Both the position numbers and the translations under genes were made by a program. From the NCBI GenBank assembly GCA_016293615.1, contig JAEDDX010000003.1, forward strand, positions 1 through 64,000: a DNA stretch of 64,000 nt, written 5' to 3'. This document shows, piece after piece, positions 24,465-33,804 of this stretch. The notes beneath the pieces are model-generated. The model searched no databases and had not been told where the DNA came from. It saw nothing but the letters and a program-made list of their open reading frames with translations. The stretch is from Acetatifactor sp. (GTDB taxonomy: Bacteria; Bacillota; Clostridia; Lachnospirales; Lachnospiraceae). Each line of letters opens with the position of its first letter. Position 1 is the first letter of the stretch.

Positions 24465-25484
24465 TTATTCCTCGGCAGCCTGTGTTTCTTTGTCGAAGCC
24501 ATAATGTGCGCGTACCTTGTCGGCAATCACTTCACAAACCATGGGGTTGTCTTTCAGATACTGCTTGGCATTCTCACGGCCCTGTCCGATCTTGTTGCCC
24601 TCGTAGGCATACCATGCGCCGGACTTCACAACAATGTCCAGACCGGCAGCCAGGTCAAGGATGTCGCCTTCCTTGGAGATACCCTCGCCGAACATAATGT
24701 CAAATTCAGCCTCCTTGAAGGGAGGTGCAATTTTGTTCTTAACGACTTTCACCCTGGTGCGGTTACCGATGACCTCGCCGCCCTGCTTCAGGGACTCGAT
24801 GCGTCTGACATCCATACGCACCGAGGAGTAGAACTTCAGTGCGCGTCCGCCTGTGGTAGTCTCGGGATTGCCGAACATGACACCGACCTTCTCACGCAGC
24901 TGGTTGATAAAAATGACGGTACAATTTGATTTGCTGATGACTGCTGTCAGCTTACGAAGGGCCTGTGACATCAATCGCGCCTGCAAACCCACATGGCTGT
25001 CTCCCATGTCACCGTCGATCTCAGCCTTGGGAACCAGAGCCGCAACAGAGTCCACTACGACGATATCGATCGCGCCGGAACGCACCATGGTCTCTGTGAT
25101 CTCCAGAGCCTGCTCGCCGTTATCGGGCTGTGAAATATAAAGGTTGTCGATGTCAACGCCGATGTTCTTCGCATATACGGGATCCAGCGCATGTTCCGCA
25201 TCGATAAAGCCGGCGATGCCGCCGCGCTTCTGCACCTCAGCAATCATGTGCAGGGTAACAGTCGTTTTACCACTGGACTCAGGTCCGTAAATTTCCACGA
25301 TTCTTCCCTTGGGAATACCGCCGAGGCCAAGCGCAATGTCAAGGCTCAGGGAACCGGTAGGAATCGTCTCTACATTCATCTGTGCGGAAGGGTCGCCAAG
25401 CTTCATAACCGCTCCCTTACCGTACTGCTTCTCAATCTGGCTTATGGCCGCATCCAATGCTTTCAGTTTTTCATTTCTTTCCAT
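24465..25484 (-). CDS. recA: Recombinase RecA
   Basis: The strand-exchange and SOS coprotease protein. The 339-residue length is standard, with Walker [10 protein letters not shown], Walker B in [11 protein letters not shown], loop L1 around [14 protein letters not shown], loop L2 [21 protein letters not shown] (seen in parts) and the [14 protein letters not shown] core. The ATG at 25484 was chosen over one 27 bases upstream because GGGAGA precedes it and the family starts [11 protein letters not shown]. Two LexA/DinR-type boxes and a good sigma-A promoter lie just upstream, so it is clearly SOS-controlled. Confidence 0.98.
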   Translation of the reverse strand: MERNEKLKALDAAISQIEKQYGKGAVMKLGDPSAQMNVETIPTGSLSLDIALGLGGIPKGRIVEIYGPESSGKTTVTLHMIAEVQKRGGIAGFIDAEHALDPVYAKNIGVDIDNLYISQPDNGEQALEITETMVRSGAIDIVVVDSVAALVPKAEIDGDMGDSHVGLQARLMSQALRKLTAVISKSNCTVIFINQLREKVGVMFGNPETTTGGRALKFYSSVRMDVRRIESLKQGGEVIGNRTRVKVVKNKIAPPFKEAEFDIMFGEGISKEGDILDLAAGLDIVVKSGAWYAYEGNKIGQGRENAKQYLKDNPMVCEVIADKVRAHYGFDKETQAAEE

Positions 25485-25505
25485 TCGAAATCTCCCTCTC
25501 TGGCA

Positions 25506-25545
25506 GAACAAATGTTCCTTAATTTAAAGAATAAAACATTTGTTC
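25506..25545 (-). promoter_or_regulatory. Two SOS (LexA/DinR) boxes upstream of recA
   Basis: 25506-25517 is GAACAAATGTTC, a perfect match to the Gram-positive box GAACNNNNGTTC. 25534-25545, read on the minus strand, is GAACAAATGTTT, with one base off. The distal box lies inside the promoter spacer and the proximal box just downstream of the start of transcription. Confidence 0.9.
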
Positions 25546-25556
25546 GGTTTTGTCAA
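25528..25556 (-). promoter_or_regulatory. recA sigma-A promoter
   Basis: On the minus strand TTGACA (25556-25551) and TATTCT (25533-25528) are 17 bp apart. A LexA-type box fills the spacer, so repressor binding would block RNA polymerase directly. Confidence 0.85.
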
Positions 25557-26153
25557 TCATTTCTTTTGGTTCATTTGCTTCTTTTGAAGCATTTGTGATT
25601 GTAATCTTAGAATACTTCTATTTGAGTACAATAAACCTCCCTCAACAGGCATCACCCCCTACCTCTTTGCCGAATCTTTCACTGTTGGATTTTGTCTGAA
25701 TTTTCTGGCGAAGTGCCGGAACCGGTGCCGTCTGATACGGCAGAAAGAATAAAGAATCTGGATTTGTCTGATCAGAAACACTGTCTCACAGGGACAGTCG
25801 ATACAACAGTTTTTCAGTATCGGGACCTGATAGCCTGCCTGTTTTACGCCCGGGAAGTCCGGTGATGAGGCTGCAATACCGGTGAACAGGATTCGCAGCT
25901 TACGAGGCACGTGCTTCATCTGCTCCCGCCTGCTTTTGTTCATTATATCATATATATTTATACGGCGCAACAATTTTGTATGAATAGGTTAGCAATCGGT
26001 TTGATATACAAAAGCTTGCATGAACCGAGACTGCTGCCAAATCAGTTTTTCCCGCGTCAGCGCCCACACATGCGTCGTATCGTAGCGCGCGTGCGCATCC
26101 AAACGAAACATATTTATCGTATCAGGAACGATGGTTCTCCTACTGATTATGAT
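25557..26153. other. About 600 bp without a convincing gene between recA and cinA units
   Basis: A minus-strand open frame at 25659-25919 or 25973 (86-104 residues, Arg/Cys-rich, with CCIDCPC) has a weak GGGAG before an internal ATG, but I recognise no domain and regard it as doubtful. A small hairpin GCTTC/GAAGC lies at 25577-25592. Nothing else is supported. Confidence 0.4.
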
Positions 26154-26191
26154 AAAAAATGCCCTCCGACCGGCTGACCGGCAAGGAGGGC
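26154..26191 (-). terminator. Terminator ending the yicC-to-cinA operon
   Basis: GCCCTCC (26161-26167) pairs with 26185-26191, with a CCGG inner stem. On the minus strand it is followed by ATTTTTTATC. It lies 109 bp after the cinA stop. Confidence 0.88.
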
Positions 26192-26299
26192 GCGTCACAA
26201 CATATTGAAAGGTGCAGGGCTTTTGCGTACCTTTTGTCATGCATTTACTCCGGAACTTTATTCCTGGACTTTATTCCTGACGCATGACATCTCCTTCCG

Positions 26300-27568
26300 T
26301 CAATCCTTCTTGCCGAAGGTCACCTTGCTCATGTACTCGAGCAGGCATCTTCTGGTCAGGATCAAGGCACAGGCAGCTGCGGATTCACGGATCTTATTTC
26401 GATTGCCGGAGAAATGATACTCCTCCGCAACCGTCGTCCCCTTGACACTGCAGGCGATGTAGACCAGACCTGCAGGTCTGTCTCCGTCACCCTCGGGGCC
26501 TGCCAGACCGGTCACAGCCACAGCAACATCCGCTTTTGCAAACTCAGCCGCTCCCTCTGCCATGTCCTCGGCAACCTGCCGGCTGACCGCGGTATGCTTC
26601 TGGAGAACCGGCTTCTTGACGCCGAGAATTCTCTTCTTCGCCTTGTTGGAATAGGTGGTCACTCCAAACTTATAGACATCGGAAACGCCCGGCACATTGA
26701 CCAGTCTTGCGCTCAGGAGTCCTCCGGTACAGGATTCCGCGCAGGTGATGGTAAAATCGTTTGCCTTAATCAGATCCACGACGGACTGTTCGAGCGTAAC
26801 GCCCTCTTCGGTCGTGTAGATACTGTTGCCGAAACGGTTCTTCAGCTCCTTGACCACGGGCTTGATCAGCTTCATTGCAGCCTTTCTGTCAGCCGCGGAA
26901 GCAGTCACACGGATATGCACTTCACCGGTCTTGGCGTAAGTGGCGATGGTGGGATTTGTCTGTGCGTCGATCAAATCCTTCACCATGGTCTCGGCCTGGC
27001 TCTCTCCGACCCCGCAGATTTTCACGGTCTGGGAGCAGATGACCTGTTCGGTCAATTTCTCCAGATAGGGCAAAACCGATTCTTCAAACATCGGAATGAG
27101 TTCATTCGGCGGTCCGGGGAGCAGAATCACTTTATTTTTCTCCGTTTCAATGATGACGCCCGGTGCCGTGCCGTTGTGATTCTCCATGACGATGGCACCC
27201 TCCGGAAGCATTGCCTGCTTCCAGTTATTGTCGGTCGGTTTGATGCCTCTTCTGCTGAAATATTCCTCGATGGCAGTCTTGCTTGCCTCATGAAGCACCA
27301 ACGGTCTGCCGCAGACCTTTGCCGCTGTCTCCTTGGTCAGATCGTCCTCGGTAGGTCCCAGTCCGCCGGAAAGGATCACGATGTCGGAGCGGTCCAGCGC
27401 CGTCTTAAGCACCATTGACACTCTCTCCTCATTGTCTCCCACGACCGTCTGAAAATAGCAGGCCAGTCCCTGTGCCGCACATTTTTCGGAAAGATAAGCG
27501 GCATTGGTATTTACGATATTGCCGAGCAAAAGTTCGGTTCCGACACTAATCAATTCAACTGTTAACAT
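26300..27568 (-). CDS. cinA: CinA: nicotinamide-nucleotide amidase with MoaB-like domain
   Basis: The 422-residue full-length form combines an N-terminal MoaB/molybdopterin-binding-like domain (about 1-170; VGTELLLGNIVNTNA, SGGLGPTEDDLTKE, LPGPPNELIPMF), which has ADP-ribose pyrophosphatase activity in characterised homologues, with a C-terminal amidase domain (about 255-415; ESCTGGLLSARLVNVPG, AVTGLAGPEGDG). The amidase turns NMN to nicotinate mononucleotide in NAD recycling. Last gene before the terminator at 26154 and 112 bp after pgsA. Proximity of cinA to recA is common in Firmicutes. Confidence 0.96.
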   Translation of the reverse strand: MLTVELISVGTELLLGNIVNTNAAYLSEKCAAQGLACYFQTVVGDNEERVSMVLKTALDRSDIVILSGGLGPTEDDLTKETAAKVCGRPLVLHEASKTAIEEYFSRRGIKPTDNNWKQAMLPEGAIVMENHNGTAPGVIIETEKNKVILLPGPPNELIPMFEESVLPYLEKLTEQVICSQTVKICGVGESQAETMVKDLIDAQTNPTIATYAKTGEVHIRVTASAADRKAAMKLIKPVVKELKNRFGNSIYTTEEGVTLEQSVVDLIKANDFTITCAESCTGGLLSARLVNVPGVSDVYKFGVTTYSNKAKKRILGVKKPVLQKHTAVSRQVAEDMAEGAAEFAKADVAVAVTGLAGPEGDGDRPAGLVYIACSVKGTTVAEEYHFSGNRNKIRESAAACALILTRRCLLEYMSKVTFGKKD

Positions 27569-27680
27569 TTTTCACCCCGAAGGCTTCGCCTTCCGCTTAC
27601 GGTAGTTCTCGTCCCGTATCGTATTGTTTTTCTTTGTCCAAATTGCGCTCCGCTGCCCAAATGCCCGCACAAAGCGCAGT

Positions 27681-28256
27681 TTATTTCTTATCACTCAATA
27701 CACTTCTGTTCTTCCACAGATAATCCATCAGGGAAATCACGGTCAGCGCAAGTGCAATCCACATCGTGATGTCGGTCAGCACCTTCATCCACTCCCACTT
27801 TTGTCCGAGATTCACGATCATCAGGCAGACCATGATCATCTGGAAGGTCGTCTTGAATTTCCCCCAATAGCTCGCAGCTATGACGACATTGCTGTCGGCA
27901 GCCACCAGCCGGAAGCCGCTGATGATGAACTCCCTGCTGATAATCACAACGACGATCCAGGCAGGAATTCTCTCCATCTCAACCAGCACGATCAACGCTG
28001 CACATACCAGAAGCTTGTCCGCCAGCGGATCCGCGAATTTTCCAAAGGTCGTTACCAGATTGTATTTTCTCGCGATTTTACCGTCTGCGAGGTCGGTCAG
28101 ACTCGCCAGGATGAAAATCGCCAGCGCAATCCAGTCTGCCACTTCAATGGTAAGTCCAAACCATCCCTCGGGTCCGCCCAGAAGAACGATAATGAACGGA
28201 ATGATCAGAAACACTCTGAAAAGAGTCAATTTATTCGGCAGGTTCATATCTTTCAT
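27681..28256 (-). CDS. pgsA: CDP-diacylglycerol-glycerol-3-phosphate 3-phosphatidyltransferase
   Basis: It makes phosphatidylglycerol-phosphate, the committed step to anionic phospholipids, in the membrane. The 191-residue protein has about five helices and the CDP-alcohol phosphotransferase signature DLADGKIARKYNLVTTFG-KFADPLADK, with the aspartates in the D-x2-DG-x2-AR-x8-G-x3-D-x3-D pattern. It follows rimO by 39 bp and precedes cinA, the conserved order. A small hairpin GAAGGC/GCCTTC lies in the gap to cinA but has no T-run. Confidence 0.96.
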   Translation of the reverse strand: MKDMNLPNKLTLFRVFLIIPFIIVLLGGPEGWFGLTIEVADWIALAIFILASLTDLADGKIARKYNLVTTFGKFADPLADKLLVCAALIVLVEMERIPAWIVVVIISREFIISGFRLVAADSNVVIAASYWGKFKTTFQMIMVCLMIVNLGQKWEWMKVLTDITMWIALALTVISLMDYLWKNRSVLSDKK

Positions 28257-28295
28257 GTAAGCAATCGCTCCTTCCTACGTCTCATCATGTATCAA

Positions 28296-29624
28296 TCAGC
28301 CATAATAAGGCTCGCCGATCAGGTCATATTCATTGAAATCGGTAACCAATACAGGAACGATGTCTCCTGTGACTAAGGTCGCCGTAGTATTTAAGAAGAG
28401 ATAACCGTCCACATTCGGGGCGTCCCGGTAGGTTCTGGTCACATAGACATCCTCGTCCGCAACCTTGCCCTCCACCATGACTTCCAGAATCGTTCCGACC
28501 AGCTCCCCGGCCTTTTCAAAGGCGATCTCTTGTTGCAGCTCCATCAGTTCATCGCGGCGCGCTTCTTTCACTTCCTGCGGTATCTGGTCAGGCATTTCAG
28601 CCGCGGGGGTATCCTCCTCCTGCGAGTAGCAAAATACGCCGAGTCTGTCGAATTCCATCTCATTGATGAAACGATACAGCTCCTCGAAGTCCTCCTGCGT
28701 CTCTCCGGGAAACCCGCTGATCAGGGTGGTTCTTAAGCAGATATCCGGAATCCTCTCGCGAAGCATCGCAATCTTTTCGCGAAGCTCCTCCTGACTCGTG
28801 CGCCGCCCCATCCTCTTTAAGATCGGGTCAGAGGCGTGCTGGATCGGGATGTCCAGATAGTGGCATACCTTCGGATTGGTCGCAATCGTCTCCACCAGCT
28901 GCGGGGTGATCTCCTCCGGATAGCAATACAGCAGCCGGATCCACTCTATGCCGTCGATCCCTGAAAGTTCGTCCAAAAGCTCGGGCAATCTCTTTCTGCC
29001 GTACAGGTCCACGCCGTACATCGTCGTCTCCTGTGCCACAAGGATGAGTTCCTTCACCCCGCCTTCGGCCAGTTTTTCCGCCTGCTTCAGCAGATCCTCC
29101 ATGAGGATGCTTCTATAATTGCCGCGAACCTTCGGTATGATACAGTAGGTGCATCGTTTGTTGCAGCCCTCTGCAATCTTCAGATAAGCAAAATGTCCGC
29201 CGGTGGTCAGCACTCTGTCATTGTATACGGGAGGAGTGGCGTTGATGTCACGGTAGAAATTGACCGCGCAGCCGTCGAGCGCCTGGGAAACCGCTTCATC
29301 AATGCAGTCGATGGACATCGTGCCGATGCAGGCGTCCACCTCCGGGATTTCTTCCCGGATCTCTTCCCGGTATCTCTGTGCCAGACATCCTGCAGCTATC
29401 AGAACCCTAAGCTTCCCGCCCTGCTTTAACTGTGCCATCTCGAGCAGGGTATTGATGCTCTCTTCCTTGGCGTCGCCGATAAAGCAGCAGGTATTCACAA
29501 CTACTATCTCGGCCTGCGTTTCATCGTCGGTGAAGGTATACCCCTTCTTTGCAAGCATGCCGAGCATCATCTCCGTATCGACCAGATTTTTATCACAGCC
29601 GAGGGACACAAACATTATCTTCAT
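28296..29624 (-). CDS. rimO: Ribosomal protein uS12 methylthiotransferase RimO
   Basis: A radical-SAM enzyme with two iron-sulfur clusters that modifies an aspartate of ribosomal protein S12. The 442-residue protein has the N-terminal UPF0004 domain with its three cysteines (SLGCDKN, NTCCFIG, AAGCLAQRY), the radical-SAM CNKRCTYC motif and IPKVRG, and a TRAM domain at the end. Lack of tRNA-type MiaB features and the SLGCDKNLVD start favour RimO. The ATG at 29624 was chosen because GGGAAG lies 7 bases upstream. It lies between rpoZ and pgsA. Confidence 0.95.
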   Translation of the reverse strand: MKIMFVSLGCDKNLVDTEMMLGMLAKKGYTFTDDETQAEIVVVNTCCFIGDAKEESINTLLEMAQLKQGGKLRVLIAAGCLAQRYREEIREEIPEVDACIGTMSIDCIDEAVSQALDGCAVNFYRDINATPPVYNDRVLTTGGHFAYLKIAEGCNKRCTYCIIPKVRGNYRSILMEDLLKQAEKLAEGGVKELILVAQETTMYGVDLYGRKRLPELLDELSGIDGIEWIRLLYCYPEEITPQLVETIATNPKVCHYLDIPIQHASDPILKRMGRRTSQEELREKIAMLRERIPDICLRTTLISGFPGETQEDFEELYRFINEMEFDRLGVFCYSQEEDTPAAEMPDQIPQEVKEARRDELMELQQEIAFEKAGELVGTILEVMVEGKVADEDVYVTRTYRDAPNVDGYLFLNTTATLVTGDIVPVLVTDFNEYDLIGEPYYG

Positions 29625-29677
29625 GACAGTACTTCCCACATTCAAAGCAGCCGGTCACAAAACCGGCCACCAGGTAA

Positions 29678-29911
29678 TCAGTCTTCGTCTCCCAGGATTT
29701 TGATCTGTCCCCGGTTCAACTCGTCGATAGCGATGGAAAGGGGCTTTCTGTCCTTTCCTGCAACAAGGGGTTCATCCCCGCTGATGATCTGTCTCGCTCT
29801 CTTGGAGGTTGCCATTACGATAGAGTAACGGCTGTTTACTACGGGTGCCTCACCGGGCTCAACCTCGCTGTTTACGACTTTCATTAAGTCTGAATAAGAT
29901 GGATGTAACAT
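29678..29911 (-). CDS. rpoZ: RNA polymerase omega subunit
   Basis: A 77-residue subunit that helps assemble RNA polymerase. It begins MLHPSYSDLMKVVN, carries NSRYSIVMATSKRARQI, the omega signature, then KPLSIAIDELNRGQI. One base separates its start from the gmk stop, so the two are coupled. Guanylate kinase next door is the usual partner. Confidence 0.95.
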   Translation of the reverse strand: MLHPSYSDLMKVVNSEVEPGEAPVVNSRYSIVMATSKRARQIISGDEPLVAGKDRKPLSIAIDELNRGQIKILGDED

Positions 29912-29912
29912 T

Positions 29913-30548
29913 CTATTTGTCTCCTTTCGCGAAACCTTTCAGTTCCTCTCTGATTTTGCTGATAAATTTTTGGCTTCTGACGGGTGCGCGGCGCGCATCG
30001 TTCACCAGACGGTGCACTTCTTCCACACATTCGTCAAGTTGGTCATTGACCACTATATAATCATAGGCTTCGATGCCTTCTGATTCCTCCACTGCACGGG
30101 AAAGTCTCTCCTCGATGACTTCCATCGTCTCCGTTCCCCTGCCGACCAGTCTTCTCTTCAGCTCGTCCGCATTGGGAGGCGTGATGAAAAGCAGCAGACT
30201 TTCAGGGTACTGTTCGCGAATCTTGAGAGCTCCCTGAATCTCTATCTCCAAAATGACATTCCTGCCTGCTTCAAGGTTCTCCTCGACATAGGCCCGGGGC
30301 GATCCGTAATAATTGCCGCAGTACTCCGCATATTCGATCAGACCGTTCTGTGCGATGGTCTTCTCGAATTCCTCCCTGGTTCTGAAGAAATATTCCACGC
30401 CATCCTGTTCTCCCTCTCTGGGTTCTCTGGTCGTCATGGATATGGACAGTACATACTCATCATACTTCTTCATCAGGTTCTTAACAACTGTACCCTTCCC
30501 TGCTCCGGAAAAACCGGAAAGGACGATCAGAATTCCTTTTTTGTCCAT
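29913..30548 (-). CDS. gmk: Guanylate kinase
   Basis: It phosphorylates GMP to GDP. The 211-residue protein has the P-loop SGFSGAGKGT, the GMP-binding SMTTREPREGEQDGVEYFF region, and GNYYGSPRAYVEENL followed by ILEIEIQGA. It sits between remA and rpoZ in the classic yloC-remA-gmk-rpoZ order. It also connects with the GMP synthase and Xpt encoded at 49.8-51.7 kb, as the next step toward GTP. An AAAGGAT ribosome site precedes the ATG. Confidence 0.97.
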   Translation of the reverse strand: MDKKGILIVLSGFSGAGKGTVVKNLMKKYDEYVLSISMTTREPREGEQDGVEYFFRTREEFEKTIAQNGLIEYAEYCGNYYGSPRAYVEENLEAGRNVILEIEIQGALKIREQYPESLLLFITPPNADELKRRLVGRGTETMEVIEERLSRAVEESEGIEAYDYIVVNDQLDECVEEVHRLVNDARRAPVRSQKFISKIREELKGFAKGDK

Positions 30549-30575
30549 GAAACAGCATCCTTTCTGTGAATCCTA

Positions 30576-30869
30576 TTACTTTTTCGTGCCGCAGTTCTCA
30601 GCGTTGCTGCCGGCTTCCTCTCTCGCATCCGGATCGCTCTGCGCCCGTCCCGCAATGGTCTCCGGCAAGAGAGCGGAAAGAACGATCTGGCTGTTCTCCA
30701 TCATAAGGACCGACTTGGTCTTGCGACCCTGCGTGGCATCTATTACGCTGCCCTTTTCCCTTGCGCTCTGTACCATACGGCGCACCGGCGCGGACTCCGG
30801 GCTTACCACTGCAATGATTTTATCGATGTTGACAATATTTCCGAATCCGACATGTACCAGATTATTCAT
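30576..30869 (-). CDS. remA: RemA-family DNA-binding regulator (DUF370)
   Basis: In Bacillus, RemA activates biofilm-matrix and osmoprotection genes and forms ring-like DNA-binding oligomers. The conserved part MNNLVHVGFGNIVNIDKIIAV, then SPESAPVRRMVQSAREKGSVIDATQGRKTKSVL (given in two parts), covers about 80 residues. A 15-residue polar tail follows. I chose the ATG at 30869 because GGGAG lies 5 bases upstream; a longer frame above it is Arg-rich and not conserved. It lies between yicC and gmk. Confidence 0.92.
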   Translation of the reverse strand: MNNLVHVGFGNIVNIDKIIAVVSPESAPVRRMVQSAREKGSVIDATQGRKTKSVLMMENSQIVLSALLPETIAGRAQSDPDAREEAGSNAENCGTKK

Positions 30870-30894
30870 ACATACTCCCGACGAAACATTCCTA

Positions 30895-31773
30895 TTACTC
30901 GATGTTCTGAATCTGCTCGCGCACCTTCTCGATCTCAGTCTTGAGCTCAATGGCACAGTTGGAAATCTCCAGGTCGTTGGACTTAGACAGGGTGGTATTG
31001 GCTTCCCTGTTCATCTCCTGTGCGATGAAGTCAAGCTTTCTGCCGATGGAGCCGCCCTCCAGCAGGGCTTTGCGGGTCGTCTCGATATGGCTCTTCAGTC
31101 TCACAAGCTCCTCATCCACACAGACCTTATCCGCGAAGATGGTAACCTCGGTCAGCAGTCTGTTCTCGTCCACGGTATTGTCCCCAAGAAGGTCTCTCAC
31201 CTTGTCGGTAAGCTTCCTGCGATACTCTTCCACGATCTTAGGAGAACGCTCGGTGATGAAATCAACCAGTTCCAGCATATGATCCAGCTTCTCGATCAAA
31301 TCGTCGCGCAGATGTTCTCCCTCAATGATACGGCTTTCCACAAACATCTTCGCCGCACCGGCAACTGCCTTCTGCAGTTCCTTCCAGATCTCATCCTCGT
31401 CCATTCCTGCCTCTTCCATGGTAAATACCTCAGGATATTTGGAAAGAGTGGAAACGCGCACATCATCGTCCAAGCCGAAATCCTCTGCCATCTGCCGCAG
31501 ATACTGCAGATACTCTGCCGCAAGCTCCCTGTTGTAGCGAACGGCGGAGGTATGCTCGGAAAGGTCTTCGTAGGTAATAAACACATCCACCTTCCCTCTG
31601 GCAATGTAGTTCTTCAGTTCCGTCCGGATCGCCGACTCAAAGAAATTCAAGGTCTTGGGCATCTTGATATTCACATCCAGATAGCGGTGATTCACGGCCT
31701 TCATCTCAACCGTGAACTTTCTATTGTTTTCGGCAACCTCGCATCTGCCGAAACCGGTCATACTCTTGATCAT
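30895..31773 (-). CDS. yicC: YicC/YloC family endoribonuclease-like protein
   Basis: YicC-type proteins are linked to stationary-phase RNA turnover, and some have been shown to cleave RNA. The 292-residue protein starts MIKSMTGFGRCE, has EMKAVNHRYLDVNIKMP in the N-terminal domain, and ends with the DUF1732 segment GGSIGRKLDFIAQEMNREANT-TLSKS followed by AIELKTEIEKVREQIQNIE. GGAG lies 5 bases before the ATG at 31773. It is the first gene of the yicC-remA-gmk-rpoZ-rimO-pgsA-cinA operon. Confidence 0.94.
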   Translation of the reverse strand: MIKSMTGFGRCEVAENNRKFTVEMKAVNHRYLDVNIKMPKTLNFFESAIRTELKNYIARGKVDVFITYEDLSEHTSAVRYNRELAAEYLQYLRQMAEDFGLDDDVRVSTLSKYPEVFTMEEAGMDEDEIWKELQKAVAGAAKMFVESRIIEGEHLRDDLIEKLDHMLELVDFITERSPKIVEEYRRKLTDKVRDLLGDNTVDENRLLTEVTIFADKVCVDEELVRLKSHIETTRKALLEGGSIGRKLDFIAQEMNREANTTLSKSNDLEISNCAIELKTEIEKVREQIQNIE

Positions 31774-31867
31774 CACTTCTCCTTACCGGCGATGTTCCTG
31801 CATCACCACATATGCCATTTTATTATAGAATAAGTTCCCAAAAGCGTCAAGTGGCGTAATACGCAAC

Positions 31868-33529
31868 TTATTTCATCAGTCTGCATTTGACGGCAAGCTT
31901 CACCAGCAGGTTTCCCTTCGGGAAGCTGCGAAGCTCCTCCTTGGTAATCCCCCGAAACAGGATCAGTACCGCGAAATAGACCACGGCGCCCAGAAGGACT
32001 GCCGGAATCACGGAGATTCTCGGAGATTTTGTCCAAAAGAGCAGCGCCTGATATAGCACCTTGCAGAACACACCCATCACCGCCGCTGCTGCGAAGGGTC
32101 TTACGAAGGTATTCATCACTTCCTGTCTGTAACCGATCGCCCTTCGCACGGACAGATGGTTCAGACAGCACAACAGTCCCGCATAAACCGCACTCGCCAG
32201 CGCGATGCTGTACAGATCCAGCTGTGTGAAGAACAGAAGGCCCACCGCCACTGCCGTCTGTACCAGCAGAGAAATCGCGGCATTCACGATTGGAGCATTC
32301 ACCCTGCCGAGCCCCTGCAGGATCTGGCTGTTCAAAGTTGAGTAGGCATAGAAGACAACGGACAGGGAAAGCGCCATCAGAAGCTTTGCCGCCATCCACT
32401 CTTCCGCACTGGTATTGCCCCAGAACAGAAGGCAGGTAATGGGGGAGGCAAGCACGAACAGCCCCACCGCACAGGGAATCGAGATCACCATGGTCGTCTT
32501 GACGGCGAGTGCGATCCTTTCCTTGGCAGTCTCCTGATTCTTCGCGGCAATCAGCTGCGCCACCGTGGGAATCATGGCCGTCGCCATCGCAGTTGCAAAC
32601 GCAATCGGAATATTTGAGATCGTCTGCGCCTGGCCGGAGAACAGGCTCCAGGCAGAATAGGTATCTATCGTGTCAAGGTTTCTGATGATCGGATACAGCT
32701 TGGTATATACGATATTATTGACATTGCCGCTGAAATTGCAGATGGCCGTATTCAGGATGAACGGGGTGACTACGAGGAAAATCATCTTCATGATCTGACC
32801 ATAACTGTCCACCTGTTCACTGCGGTCGTTTTCCACCGCTTCGCGGAAGGATTTTCTGTGCCGTGCATAGATCATGCTCATGAAAATCAGGGCTGTCAGT
32901 ACGCCTGCGCCGGTGCCGAGCGCGCTGCCCATCGCACCGTGAATTCCTTTGGATACCAGAATCTCCTTCTCCGACTGTCCCATCGGATCTCCCGCGAGGA
33001 TTCTGATGAGCAGGAAGGCGCCTCCGATGCTGACGGCCGCATTCGCGATCTGCTCGATGATCTGTGATACCGAGGTCGGCACCATGGTCTTCTGCGCCTG
33101 GAAAAATCCCCTCAGCACGCCTAATATTCCGTAGATAAATATAGTAGGTGCAAACATGCGCAGCACGGGCACCGCCTCCGGGGAGACGAACCACCCTGCC
33201 GCGAAGAACAGAAACAGACTCGCCGCACCGCCTACCGCACAGACATAGGCAAAGGCACACCTAAGCAGCCTGTCGACATTCCTGTACTCCTTCAGCGCCA
33301 GCTTCTGTGCGATCACCTTGGAAATCGCTGCTGGTATACTGTACGAGGAAATCAGCAGAATGATCGTATAGAAATTGTAGGCTGACGAATAGTACCCCAG
33401 CCCGAGGTTTCCGATGACACGCTGTAAAGGGCTCCGGTAAAGGAGCCCTATAATTCTGGTGATGATTCCGGCCGACGCCAGAATCCCTGCCTGCAGTGTG
33501 AAATTGTCTCTGACATTCTTCTTATCCAT
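31868..33529 (-). CDS. SpoVB/MurJ-like polysaccharide flippase (MOP superfamily)
   Basis: A membrane protein of about 553 residues with roughly 14 helices, related to SpoVB (spore cortex) and MurJ-type lipid II flippases. The start DKKNVRDNFTLQAGILASAG and GLLYRSPLQRVIGNLGLGYYS match the SpoVB group, as does IPAAISKVIAQ. The start is uncertain: ATG at 33529 has little ribosome-site support, whereas TTG at 33544 has GGAAAG 6 bases upstream. Whether it serves spore cortex, peptidoglycan or a capsule polymer cannot be told. It follows a 275-bp gap with no gene. Confidence 0.86.
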   Translation of the reverse strand: MDKKNVRDNFTLQAGILASAGIITRIIGLLYRSPLQRVIGNLGLGYYSSAYNFYTIILLISSYSIPAAISKVIAQKLALKEYRNVDRLLRCAFAYVCAVGGAASLFLFFAAGWFVSPEAVPVLRMFAPTIFIYGILGVLRGFFQAQKTMVPTSVSQIIEQIANAAVSIGGAFLLIRILAGDPMGQSEKEILVSKGIHGAMGSALGTGAGVLTALIFMSMIYARHRKSFREAVENDRSEQVDSYGQIMKMIFLVVTPFILNTAICNFSGNVNNIVYTKLYPIIRNLDTIDTYSAWSLFSGQAQTISNIPIAFATAMATAMIPTVAQLIAAKNQETAKERIALAVKTTMVISIPCAVGLFVLASPITCLLFWGNTSAEEWMAAKLLMALSLSVVFYAYSTLNSQILQGLGRVNAPIVNAAISLLVQTAVAVGLLFFTQLDLYSIALASAVYAGLLCCLNHLSVRRAIGYRQEVMNTFVRPFAAAAVMGVFCKVLYQALLFWTKSPRISVIPAVLLGAVVYFAVLILFRGITKEELRSFPKGNLLVKLAVKCRLMK

Positions 33530-33804
33530 TCTGCTAAATAACAACCATTTCTTTCCGGAACCTGCAATCTATGACTGCAGGCACAAAGCCGCAGTGTCGG
33601 AATGCGCGCACTGCTCTTTGCTGCCAAAACTACGCCAAGTATAATCCCTATTATAGGGAAAACCGGCGCGTTTCGCAAGTACTTTTCCTGATACATGCGC
33701 CCGATGACCGCGCAAATTGCGCTGTTGCGACATTCGGGGTGCCGTTCGGGGGAACCCTCGTGATCCTGCCCGGTAAAACGGCACCGTCAGAACGGTTGAT
33801 TCCC

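Noticed and set aside
25659..25973. 86-104-residue minus-strand open frame below the recA promoter
   Set aside because: Composition is skewed to Arg and Cys, the ribosome site is weak and no domain is seen; left as an uncertain note rather than a gene.
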